From the NCBI GenBank assembly GCA_030849465.1, contig JARVLF010000019.1:675419-739418 (forward strand): 64,000 bases of DNA, written 5' to 3'. A program made the translations under genes and the position numbers. This document shows positions 53,399-61,554 of this stretch, in pieces. Source of the DNA: Moesziomyces globuligerus. Taxonomy: Eukaryota; Basidiomycota; Ustilaginomycetes; Ustilaginales; Ustilaginaceae. The notes beneath the pieces are model-generated. The model was not told the DNA's origin and made no database searches. It worked only from the letters and a program-made list of their open reading frames with translations. The first letter of the stretch is position 1. The number at the start of each line of letters is the position of its first letter.

Positions 53399-53409
53399 TG
53401 CGCATACCG
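53399..53409 (+). promoter_or_regulatory. Rua1-type element, repeat copy 3
   Basis: Third identical element, 679 bp before the DUF7702-type start codon. Confidence 0.45.
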
Positions 53410-54087
53410 CACCACTCTCACCTCTTCCAACCACAACAACCCTCCTATCCGCTATCGATTGAGCACGGCTTTGCCATGTCCCACCCACAGGCCTACAGCA
53501 TACCGTCGCCTTTACCTCTTCTCATCTTTGGCTTCTTTTCATGCACGCGGCCTTGACGCTTCCTTCATGCATGCGTTTTCGTCCACCGTTGACTGGCCAT
53601 CTACCGGACCAAGTGATGCTTAGCGCAGCCGCCCTTCCTATCAATGCCTTTCCAATGCCTTCAGCCCTGCATCATGGCTGTGCAGCTCAATGATTCGACA
53701 CCACTGTACAATGGTACGTCCGACGGCTTGGAACGCCGGCATAATTCACAGACTAGTGGCCGTCATTCATGACTCCAGTGGTTCAAGCATCCAAGAGGCT
53801 GTGAGCCATCCTTAACCGAGTCCGACGGCCGAACTTGGAGTTGATCTGCGCCCGAATCCCGACAAGTCTTGTCGACCCTATCTCTTGGAAGTAGGTGCGT
53901 CATGTCGGTTGTGCATGAAGTCCGGATGTCAAGATGCTCAAGTCGGAGCCAGTAGCAAGACGCCCATTCCGTCATAAAAGGTGCCACTATCCGATTGACT
54001 ATCCATCCCGACTCCACTCACGTCGAGCAAGCATCTCATTCCATCGAACAGTCGTGATTTCTCCAACGCCATCTCTGCTCAATCACG

Positions 54088-54975
54088 ATGGTTCCAGACG
54101 CTGTTCTCGTCGACGAGGTCTTTATTGGCGTCTATGTCATCACCTTCATCTTGACGCTCATCTGCGGTGTTCGCAATGGCTTCTCAAAGGCGGCTGGATT
54201 CTTCTCTCTCGTTCTCTTCTCAGGAGGTAAGTGACCCTGGCGGCTTTCTCACAGACGGTCCCCAACAGTTGCTGACTCAACTCATTCGTGTGCTCCCATC
54301 TCACCCCCAACAGTGCGTCTGGCATCCAACATCATGTTGACCGAGCAATACTACAAGCACTACAACGATCTTAGCATGGTCAAGTGGGGCTACATTCTTC
54401 ATGGCATCGGCTACTCGTTCCTCGTCACCAGCACACTTTCCTTCCTTGCCATTGTACATGCCAAATCCAACGGTCTTGGTGATGCCACCGCAAAGGACTA
54501 CAAGAGGCCCTGGATGCTGCGCATTCTGCATCTCGTCAACGTCGGTGCCCTTATCCTTCTCATTACTGGCTACTCCAAGAGTGGCGACGTCTTCAATGGT
54601 ACTGGCAGCGGTGCAAAGCTCGACAAAGATGCCCACATTGGTGATTTCATCTACTGTGGTATCACTCTCGTCCTCTTTGGATACACGGTGACCCTCTTCC
54701 CCAAGGCCAGGGGCAGCGACAAGCAGGTCCTCGGTCGCGTCTTTCTCGCTCTCGTCTTCATGGCCATCCGTTGCAGCTATGCTACCTGGCACACGTATCA
54801 GACTCCGTTCCTCGGCGTCAACCTCTGGCTCAAGCTTGCTCTCGACTACATTCCCGAAGTACTTGCAGTCTTGACTTTTGTCACGATCGCATTTGTCAAG
54901 CGCGAGCAAGACGATCTTGCGTTGCAGATGTCGCAGAAGCAGTACGCGTACGGTCCGGGTCCCAACTACGCCTAG
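54088..54975 (+). CDS. seven-helix membrane protein, DUF7702-like
   Basis: A two-exon gene, 54088-54226 and 54314-54975, giving 266 residues. The intron starts GTAAGT and ends CAACAG; joining gives FSLVLFSGVRLASNIMLT. About seven hydrophobic segments are visible: residues 9-28, 35-52, 70-90, 110-128, 144-162, about 180-200 and 220-240. The short loop RNGFSKAAGF after helix 1 and the pattern of helices resemble the fungal DUF7702 membrane family, whose function is unknown. A Gln/Tyr-rich tail (MSQKQYAYGPG) is cytosolic. The upstream repeats with three cluster-type promoter elements hint at co-regulation with the glycolipid genes. It could be a cluster member with a role in sensing, export or self-protection, which is inference only. 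Confidence 0.85.
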
Positions 54976-56308
54976 AAAGCTACTCTCGGACTCTTATGCT
55001 AGACTTGTACATACGTGCCGTCTCATGATGTGGATGTAAATAACGACGGCCTTGCTTGACGATGCTAAACGGTGTGTGCAGAATGCTCATGCCATCGCTC
55101 GTTGAGAACGTCTCATGAGCCGCGGGTCACGGTCAACCATGTCTCTCATTTGCATCAGCCACCGAGGTAAACTCTAGACGCAAATGTTCCCACGTTCCAC
55201 CCCCTGAACGACTGCATCATCAATTTGGTCACACGCCACTGCAGATCTCATATCGATGACTTTCATCACGGGAGATTCCAGTGGATCAACCGCTGCATCG
55301 ATGTCGTCATGTGATCTGGTCTTCCAGCACATTTGGAACTCGCAAGAGTAGGCTTCAATGGAAAGCAAGCACGACCTTGACAGCACTCGGAACTTGCATG
55401 CGCAGCTTCTCTTTCCTCTCCACTACACATCCTTGGCAGGCCCACACGTCTCAGAAGCACCATGCTGATCCCCAATCGGACGATGAACGCAAGGCTACTC
55501 ATTCTCGTGTGCGTTCTTCTTATTTGCGTCTGCCTTGCAGCTCCGCAAACACATCTGGCAGAACGGATCGCCATCGATCTCAACAAGCTGCCCGGCGATG
55601 TTCTTGAAAACGCAGAGACTAGTGTCAGGGGTCGCATGCCCAGAATCCCTATTTGGCGAGTAGTGCGGACTCGACGAATGTCTTAATTTATTCGGCAAGT
55701 TGACACGACTCAGCGGATAACGGCTGACCCCTGTGAGCACCCCGTTCAGAGGTAGCGCGGCACGACTTGATCTTTACAGACACCTTGAGGCGTCTTGGGA
55801 GGACCCCTGTCTACGCACAAGTCCTCGTAATGCGCGGACAGTTGTCAGGCACTGGTTGAGGTTCCAGGGCCGCAGTGGAGGTACTGCCTATGGTGCAGGT
55901 GCTGTAGCGTCAATAGAGGTGTCGACGGCGTCTGAAGCGGTGATACAACACACACGCAAGTAGTAGCAACGCTCTGCGATTGCTACTGTGAGACGAACTG
56001 GTTGAAAGACAGTGATACTGACAACGGATAACGACTGGTGATGTAAAGTAAAGTAGAGTGGATGGGGCGCAGCCCCATTGCACTCAATGAGCTGAAGCTA
56101 TAAGTACTTGCCCTCACCAGGAGGGCCCGCGTGTGGCAAGGCGCCGTCTCGAACGGCCCCTGCAAGCATCTCATTGATGCCAGGAGGTTTCGCCCACCCC
56201 CTCAAGCTCAGGCCTCCTCCTGTGCATGACTCCCCTTTGCACGTTACGCTCGTTGCCCCCTGGGCCAACAAGCACCCCTCTCCTCCTCCCCTTTGTCTCT
56301 GAGCCGGG
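54976..56308. other. spacer with one candidate small gene and unassigned repeats
   Basis: 1.3 kb between the membrane-protein gene and the retroelement region. Apart from a 67-codon candidate secreted peptide, I see a short inverted repeat (AGTAGCAA ... TTGCTACT, about 55962-55987) and retroelement-like sequence near 56000-56200 that I cannot assign. Confidence 0.5.
55483..55686 (+). CDS. candidate small secreted protein
   Basis: A 67-residue frame beginning MNARLLILVCVLLICVCLAA, a textbook signal peptide with a likely cut after CLAA or nearby. The predicted mature part is about 48 residues, has no cysteine and is basic at its C-terminus (RVVRTRRMS). An in-frame ATG at 55462 would add seven residues. 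Smuts carry many small secreted proteins, often near chromosome ends. Nothing else supports expression, and a chance frame cannot be ruled out. Confidence 0.35.
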   Translation: MNARLLILVCVLLICVCLAAPQTHLAERIAIDLNKLPGDVLENAETSVRGRMPRIPIWRVVRTRRMS

Positions 56309-56520
56309 TCCGTCCATCGTATGACCCGCTCGTTGTTTTCCGGGGTCGCCGCAGGCCGTCCGTCGAGTGGGCCTCCCTCGGCGAATTATTGACGGCATTT
56401 GTCAAGTGGCCTCCACTCGCCGGACCGCAACTTGGCGCGCTCGTAGCCCCTGCTACGGATTTTTGCCTGCGCCCTCCACACGTGCCTGCGTCGATCAGGG
56501 TCTGATCCAGGCCTGTAACA
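56309..56520 (+). repeat. left arm of a 205-bp inverted repeat
   Basis: This stretch is about 80% identical to the reverse complement of 57435-57641. Shared blocks include GTTTTCCGGGGT, AGTGGCCTCCACTCGCCGGA and CTGCGCCCTCCAC. It ends CCAGGCCTGTAACA. It is probably part of an LTR-type or subtelomeric repeat. Confidence 0.75.
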
Positions 56521-57434
56521 CTACCCCCCTCGTAAGAGCCGGGCTCCGTCGAGGCCGTGCCCGTGTCTTTCCCTCCATCATCCCCATCTTAACCATGGCG
56601 CCCCCCAACGTGCGCTCCTCCCCGCGCGTGACCCGCGCCCATGCTGCTGCTGCTCACGCGGCCTCCGCCTCCCTGCCTCTTCCTCGCCCTGCTGACTCCC
56701 CGGCTGGGCCATCCGCTTCCTCGGCCTCCGTTGGGCCGGCATCCCCTCGCCGCTCGGCCTCCCCCAGGGCCGACTCGGCACTGTGTCAGGGCCCCGGCCC
56801 CGCCCGACCCGCAGTGCGTGGTCGCGCCCTTCCGGCCGAGAGCGCAACGCTCCCGGCGGCGCGACCAGGCGCGACCGACAGACTTCTTCTCACGCTCGCC
56901 CGACGGGGGTTGTCTACGGACCCCGTTGCATGTATTACTTCTGTCGCTATATAGCAATAGCAGTGCCGTGCCCCGACCACCGCGACACACTGTCGCGCAG
57001 CCTACCGACTCCGTCACTCTCAGCCTCTCCTCCCCGGCCGACCCCAACCGACCGTAGCCGCCCTGCGGTACCCAGACCCTACGGTTCTAACATTACATGC
57101 GACCTCCCCATCTGGGTAGACGTTGCGAGTGACAATGGTTCGAACCAGGAACAACAACAGCCCCGACGAGGACGCTACCGCCCGCAACGACCCCGTCGCC
57201 CACGGCGAGGCCGCAGCCGGCAGCGGCGTCCCCACCGACACCCCTACCACTGCTGACGGCGCAGCCAGCGTACAGGGCGGAGCAGCCGCTCCGACCGCCC
57301 GTACGGAACCGACACTGGCCGACATCGCCGTGCTCCTGCAGGGCCTGACGCAGGAGATTCGGCACCTCGCCCAAGTTGCGACGACGCCGGCCCCATCGGT
57401 CGCACCTGCGGCAACTCCCCCGCCGCGCAAGCCC
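56521..57434 (+). mobile_element. nested LTR-retroelement fragments (two gag-like starts)
   Basis: Between the inverted arms lie two gag-like N-terminal frames. The first starts near 56595 (MAPPNVRSSPRVTRAH) and is Ala/Ser/Pro-rich. The second starts at 57135 (MVRTRNNNSPDEDATARN) with a helical stretch ADIAVLLQGLTQEIRHLAQV, as in Ty3-type Gag. A TATA-like CGCTATATAGCAATAG lies near 56950 and a possible LTR end TTCTAACATTACA near 57086-57098. Neither frame runs on into polymerase sequence; the second stops in the right inverted arm. I read it as one element fragment inserted in another. No reverse transcriptase is present. Confidence 0.5.
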
Positions 57435-57641
57435 ATTGTTACGGGCCTGGATTGTCGATGCAGGCACGCGTGGAGGGCGCAGGCCGAAATTCGACGCCCG
57501 GGCTACAAACGCGCCAAGTCGCGGTCCGGCGAGTGGAGGCCACTCAACGAATTCCCACAGCAATTCGCCGAGTGAGGCTCACTCGACGAACGGACCGTAG
57601 CAACCCCGGAAAACGACGAGCAGGTCCTACAGTGGACGGAC
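57435..57641 (-). repeat. right arm of the 205-bp inverted repeat
   Basis: Reverse-complement partner of 56309-56520. Its outer edge (TGGACGGAC) directly abuts the first base of the tandemly duplicated subtelomeric unit at 57642. Confidence 0.75.
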
Positions 57642-57762
57642 TTCCAGATCCTTTTGACGGTGGGTTTCCAACTTTTGGACGCGCTCGGCATCCAGCAGTC
57701 CCTGGTCTGCCCTCATGGAAGACGGTCCAATTCAAAAATCTGACGCGTTGAATTTCACAGGA

Positions 57763-57937
57763 AGACAGTCCGCTTCAAAAATCAAGACGGTCTGCTTCAA
57801 AAATCAAGACGGTCCACTTCAGAAATAAAGACGGTCTGCTTCAAAAATGGAGACGGTCCACTACAGTCAGAGAGACAGTCCGCTACAGTCAGAGAGACGG
57901 TCAGCTACAGTCAGAGAGACGGTCAGCTACAAAAGGG
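57763..57937 (+). repeat. 22-bp tandem array, eight units
   Basis: Eight units of 22 bp (the last 21 bp) of the form AGACGGTCTGCTTCAAAAAT plus two bases. Early units end in CTTCAAAAATCA and later ones in CTACAGTCAGAG. The array lies 80-250 bp upstream of the zinc-finger gene, where promoter elements would be. Confidence 0.9.
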
Positions 57938-58014
57938 AGACTGTCAAGGGCAAGTAGCAGAGATGTGCACCCGTCAATGCCCATCACATCACCCTCTCCC
58001 CTCCGCCAGCCAAT

Positions 58015-60828
58015 ATGTCACGGACAACCTGCCCTGTTTGCGGTCTCTCCTATGCGGCAACAAACATCACCAATCATTTGCGCAAGGCGCACAGCGGTGC
58101 ACACGTCAGTCAGGAGGCTGCTGCTGCTGTTGGGCTGGTTGCATGCCAGTGCGGCCAGGTAGTGGTGAATGCTGCGGCACTGCGCAAGCACCAGGGCATC
58201 CGTAAGTGCCAGGGTGTACGGTCCCAGCCCACAGCAGCAGCAGCTGCAGCAGCAGAACATTTTGCTCCAGCACAGTCAGAATCAGCGCCGGCAGAGCAGA
58301 CCGCAGCAGCAGCCATTGTGGCAGCTGCATCAGCGCTGGCGCAGGCTCTGGCCCCACTGCCGCCTCCAAGTGCAAGCCCAGCACCTGTGCACACAGCATC
58401 ACCGTCCCGCAGCTCACCACTGGCCCCGGAGGCAACAGGCACAGAGGCGGATGTGGAGGAGGAGAATTTCCAGGAAATTGACGCGTCTTCTGGTCTGGTG
58501 CCCAGCCTGCCTCCAAGCCCAATCTTGGATTTTCCAGCGGAGACACACGTCTCTGATTCTGAGCGGGAGCCAGACGTGGATCCAGAGCCAGAGTCTGGGC
58601 AAGACGGAGACAGAGACAGACTGGAGATGGACATTTCCCTGGAAATTGACGCGTCTCCTGGTCTCGTGCCCAGCCTATCTCCACATGGACCTGACACCAA
58701 CACGGACTCTGACCAGGAGTCAGATGGAGAAGAAGACGGAGAGACGCTACCGTACCTTCCCCAAGAAGGACCTGCGGCACCAACACAAGCACGTCCCCAG
58801 CATACGCTAGAGCTGCAAGATGTTCAAGACATGCCAGCAGACGGTATTGTGGTACTGCTGCCTGCTCTTGACACCGCTGAGGAGGAGGCAGAAGCACCGT
58901 CTGCACCCCAGCTGGTGCTGGACACAGGGGAGCAGCTTCCAGAACTCCCGCCTATCCCAGCCATGGCACCAATTTCCAACTGGGACGTGCCTGTCCACAC
59001 AGATGTGGACTCCTTTGCAGTGACAATTTCTCCTGCCAGCATGCTTCAGATTTTTCCAGCTGGCTGCTACGCGTCCTTGATCAGCCATGCACCTGATTTC
59101 AAGGACATGCACGTCTTTGACAATTGGGTCTATTTTGCCGAGCTCAAGGTGGTCTTCCGCTTTGAACCGCAGTTCAAGCTCCCCCTTGTAGCACGGCTGC
59201 AGGGACCACCACAACACGCCATCCTTGTCCCCTCTGAACACGCCAAGACGCTCACCTTTGGAGAGCTGCGGGTGGAGATCAGCATCCTGGTGGAGGCGCT
59301 GCAGGACATAGGCTGCCAGACTGTACGCATGGGTGCGTACGGCTTCAAGGTGCCCATCCACCGCTTCCTGGATCCAGCTGCGCTAGCAGAGCATCCAATG
59401 CAGGTGTTCAATGTGTTTGACATTGGCTGCACGGTGGACACAGGCCACGTCACGCTGCTTGCACCCAAAACAAAGAAGGGCGGCTACAAGCAGTATCCCA
59501 GCGCTCTGCGTGTTGGCCGTGGTTTTGGCAGTGTGGAGCTGCGGTGGACTCACCGTGCAGATGGAATTTCCCATTTCAAGGCATATTCCAAACTCACGCA
59601 CCTGCTCAAAGCTGGAGCAGCAGGTGCTGGGCAGGGAGGTCAGCCGATGATCATGAAGACGGTGAAAGACCGCATTGCCACACTGCAGAGGTGGAAAGAG
59701 CGCGTCTCTGGCACAGCACCAGAGGTGGGCAGCGGCATCCGGCTGGAGCTCACCGTGCAAGCGGCCACCATGCAGCAGGCGCAGCAAGTGGCAAAGGCAA
59801 GCCGCTTCCTTGATCCACGGTACCTGTTCACCGCACAAGCAGGAGTGCAGCAGCTGCTGACGCACACCATCAAGAAAGAAGACATGTTCAGGGATCTTGA
59901 CGTGCTGCTTGCTGTTGCAGAGCAGAAGCAGCTCTTCCAGGGCAACAGCAGCAAGCAGTCCACACGGTTGCAGCGGCAAGCCGTGGTGGACCTATACAAT
60001 GCAATGGGTTGGCATCCGGGAAGACGGCCCACAGCGCTGGACAGTCCCACCGCATGGTGGGTGTCCAACCAAGCTGCGGTGGATCTGGCGCAAGAGCTGG
60101 AGCGGTTCAGCACGCCCAAGCGGACCAAGAATTTGTTTGGGCACATTCAAATCCACCTGCGGTGCCAGGGTTGCCGGCGCGTGGGCACGTACATCCTCTG
60201 TGGAGGTGCCCATCAGTTCCGCATCTGCTGCACTGAGTGCCGAGCCACCCTTGGCGCGCAGAAATTCCGCATGCACATTGCCACGCTGGCATTCAACCGG
60301 CAACTGGGCGTTGACCTCAGCACGCTCATTGTGGATCCAGCACGGCTGCTGTTTGCAAGCATACCTGCAGACCAAGCTGTCCGCAAGCTCAGCCAGCGGA
60401 GGGACCTCAGCGGTCTTGTCCGCACGCATGAGTTTGCCAGCATGCGCAAGTCCATGCTGGAGTGCCTCTCCTTTGCATTGGAAGATCAACACGGTGGGCC
60501 AGGTCCCATTGAGATCCAGGAGGCAGCAACAGACTGGCTGCGGGACAACACTCTGGCAGTGGAGCATCACATTGGTGCACGGAGCAGGGTTGCCGTCCAT
60601 GCCTGCATCAACAAGCTGGCTGTGCGTGATGCAGAGCTCAGCACAGAGGAGGAGGTCTTGCTGCTGCACGGTGTGGCAGGTGCGTTCAACACTCACATTG
60701 CCCACCTCATGCTTCTGCGCAGAGCGTGGTCCTGCCAGGTCATTCCGGTTGGCAGCGTTGGGCCATATGTGGGCCTTGTCAAGCTTATGGGTGATGGATA
60801 CGAGGTGCTGACACACTCTAGGCAGTAG
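58015..60828 (+). CDS. subtelomeric zinc-finger protein, full-length copy
   Basis: A 937-residue intronless protein. The N-terminus has a C2H2 unit C6-x2-C9-x11-H21-x4-H26 (CPVCGLSY ... NHLRKAH), then a second Cys/His cluster (CQCGQVVV ... LRKHQGIRKC). Residues 75-310 are Ala/Gln/Pro-rich then acidic. A folded region runs from about 320 to the end and includes a CxxC-rich segment (CQGCRRVGTYILCGGAHQF then CCTECRATLG). The N-terminal fingers resemble the OrsD/DUF3505 region often joined to telomere-linked RecQ-like helicases, but no helicase motif is present here. Function is unknown; a role in subtelomere upkeep or origin from a selfish element is possible. It has a truncated duplicate 3913 bp downstream. 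Confidence 0.75.
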   Translation: MSRTTCPVCGLSYAATNITNHLRKAHSGAHVSQEAAAAVGLVACQCGQVVVNAAALRKHQGIRKCQGVRSQPTAAAAAAAEHFAPAQSESAPAEQTAAAAIVAAASALAQALAPLPPPSASPAPVHTASPSRSSPLAPEATGTEADVEEENFQEIDASSGLVPSLPPSPILDFPAETHVSDSEREPDVDPEPESGQDGDRDRLEMDISLEIDASPGLVPSLSPHGPDTNTDSDQESDGEEDGETLPYLPQEGPAAPTQARPQHTLELQDVQDMPADGIVVLLPALDTAEEEAEAPSAPQLVLDTGEQLPELPPIPAMAPISNWDVPVHTDVDSFAVTISPASMLQIFPAGCYASLISHAPDFKDMHVFDNWVYFAELKVVFRFEPQFKLPLVARLQGPPQHAILVPSEHAKTLTFGELRVEISILVEALQDIGCQTVRMGAYGFKVPIHRFLDPAALAEHPMQVFNVFDIGCTVDTGHVTLLAPKTKKGGYKQYPSALRVGRGFGSVELRWTHRADGISHFKAYSKLTHLLKAGAAGAGQGGQPMIMKTVKDRIATLQRWKERVSGTAPEVGSGIRLELTVQAATMQQAQQVAKASRFLDPRYLFTAQAGVQQLLTHTIKKEDMFRDLDVLLAVAEQKQLFQGNSSKQSTRLQRQAVVDLYNAMGWHPGRRPTALDSPTAWWVSNQAAVDLAQELERFSTPKRTKNLFGHIQIHLRCQGCRRVGTYILCGGAHQFRICCTECRATLGAQKFRMHIATLAFNRQLGVDLSTLIVDPARLLFASIPADQAVRKLSQRRDLSGLVRTHEFASMRKSMLECLSFALEDQHGGPGPIEIQEAATDWLRDNTLAVEHHIGARSRVAVHACINKLAVRDAELSTEEEVLLLHGVAGAFNTHIAHLMLLRRAWSCQVIPVGSVGPYVGLVKLMGDGYEVLTHSRQ

Positions 60829-61158
60829 GAGAATATCATTTTGTTCACGTGTGTTTGTGCAAGCTGAACAGTGGTCCGGGTGAGCTGGATGAGAGCTGGG
60901 GGTACTGTGTCCAAATTTTCATTTTGGCAGGGGAAGTTGGAATTTTGAGGCGGTACCCCCAATGGGCACGCTCTTTCCAGGTGGAGGGGGTACCGCGTCA
61001 AAATTTTCACTTTGGCTCGGGAAAGTTGAATTTGGAGGCAATACCCCCAGATGGGCGCGCTCTTTCCAGGTGGAGGGGGTACCGCGTCAAAATTTTCACT
61101 TTGGCTTGGGAAAGTTGAGTTTGGAGACGGGACCCCCGCCTCATCTCCATCCGTCAAC
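60829..61158 (+). repeat. 89-bp tandem repeat, two full units and one partial
   Basis: Two full units start at 60962 and 61051 (TGGGCACGCTCTTTCCAGG and TGGGCGCGCTCTTTCCAGG). A shorter degenerate unit precedes them at about 60897. Each holds GGGGGTACCGCGTCAAAATT. The array lies in the spacer before the truncated second gene. Confidence 0.8.
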
Positions 61159-61548
61159 ATGCCAGCAAAAACACCTGAAGCAATTGCCCGCAAGAAGACG
61201 GCAAGGAAGGTCCGTGAAGCAGCTCAACGGCAACTATACCAGCAAAGCAAGCAGGAGGAACTTGCAATCACCGTGGATCCCATACCTGGCTGGCAGAAGG
61301 AGCACTGGACCGAGGGTACCCAGCTTCAAGTCATCGGAGAGCCGCAGCCCGGATGTGCTGTTCCCAATCTCACACTCATGGACGGCAGCAACCACAAGGT
61401 GATAGTACAACGGCTAGCTCCAACATCCTGGGAAGTGCATCGGAAGGCAAAAGCTAGCTCCAAGGCGGGCAGGATCCTCCTTGACGCTTATTTGGCCAAG
61501 AAGACCACGCAGACAGGAAAGGCAACACGGAGTGCCATACACAAAAAC
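61159..61548 (+). pseudogene. 5' fragment of a second subtelomeric gene, cut at a telomeric junction
   Basis: A frame starting at 61159 (MPAKTPEAIARKKTARKV) gives 130 residues of basic then mixed composition, including PGWQKEHWTEGTQLQVIGEP. At 61549 it meets TTAGGG and then the start of the next subtelomeric unit. The frame reads through the junction to a stop at 61656, adding 35 residues of unrelated sequence. I do not recognise the domain. The missing rest may be the larger body of a telomere-linked gene. Confidence 0.65.
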
Positions 61549-61554
61549 TTAGGG
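61549..61554 (+). repeat. interstitial telomeric hexamer at the unit junction
   Basis: A single TTAGGG sits exactly between the truncated second gene and copy 2 of the subtelomeric unit, in the same orientation as the chromosome-end telomere. Confidence 0.8.

Larger units (their letters stand above)
53103..53515. repeat. three 141-bp direct repeats, each with a Rua1-type site
   Basis: Three nearly identical copies with period 141 bp, anchored by GACGAATGCGCATACCG at 53111, 53252 and 53393. The first two copies end in TACCCTAACCCCC, a short C-rich telomere-like stretch; the third ends differently (TTTACCTCTTC). Near identity implies recent amplification. Confidence 0.9.
52281..54087. other. 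1.8-kb spacer with minisatellites
   Basis: A long spacer upstream of the DUF7702-type gene. It contains a 12-bp minisatellite (53013-53072) and three 141-bp direct repeats (about 53103-53515). I see no real gene; frames crossing the 141-bp repeats stay open only because 141 is a multiple of three. Confidence 0.6.
57642..61548 (+). repeat. subtelomeric unit, copy 1
   Basis: First copy of a tandemly repeated subtelomeric unit. It contains a leader, an array of 22-bp repeats, the zinc-finger gene, the 89-bp repeats and a truncated second gene. The next copy starts exactly 3913 bp later (57642 versus 61555; gene starts 58015 versus 61928). Confidence 0.9.

Noticed and set aside
53177..53623. A 148-codon repeat protein across the 141-bp repeats, and a 165-codon frame on the other strand
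   Set aside because: Both are open only because the period is a multiple of three; no start context or domain, and the repeats carry promoter elements instead.
57735..57960. CRISPR-like array
   Set aside because: The 22-bp units are directly adjacent with no unique spacers, and the organism is a fungus; it is a simple tandem repeat.
58106..58906. Long frames on both strands within the zinc-finger gene and its copy
   Set aside because: They follow the Ala/Gln-rich and acidic repeats of the true frame and recur at the same offset in copy 2.
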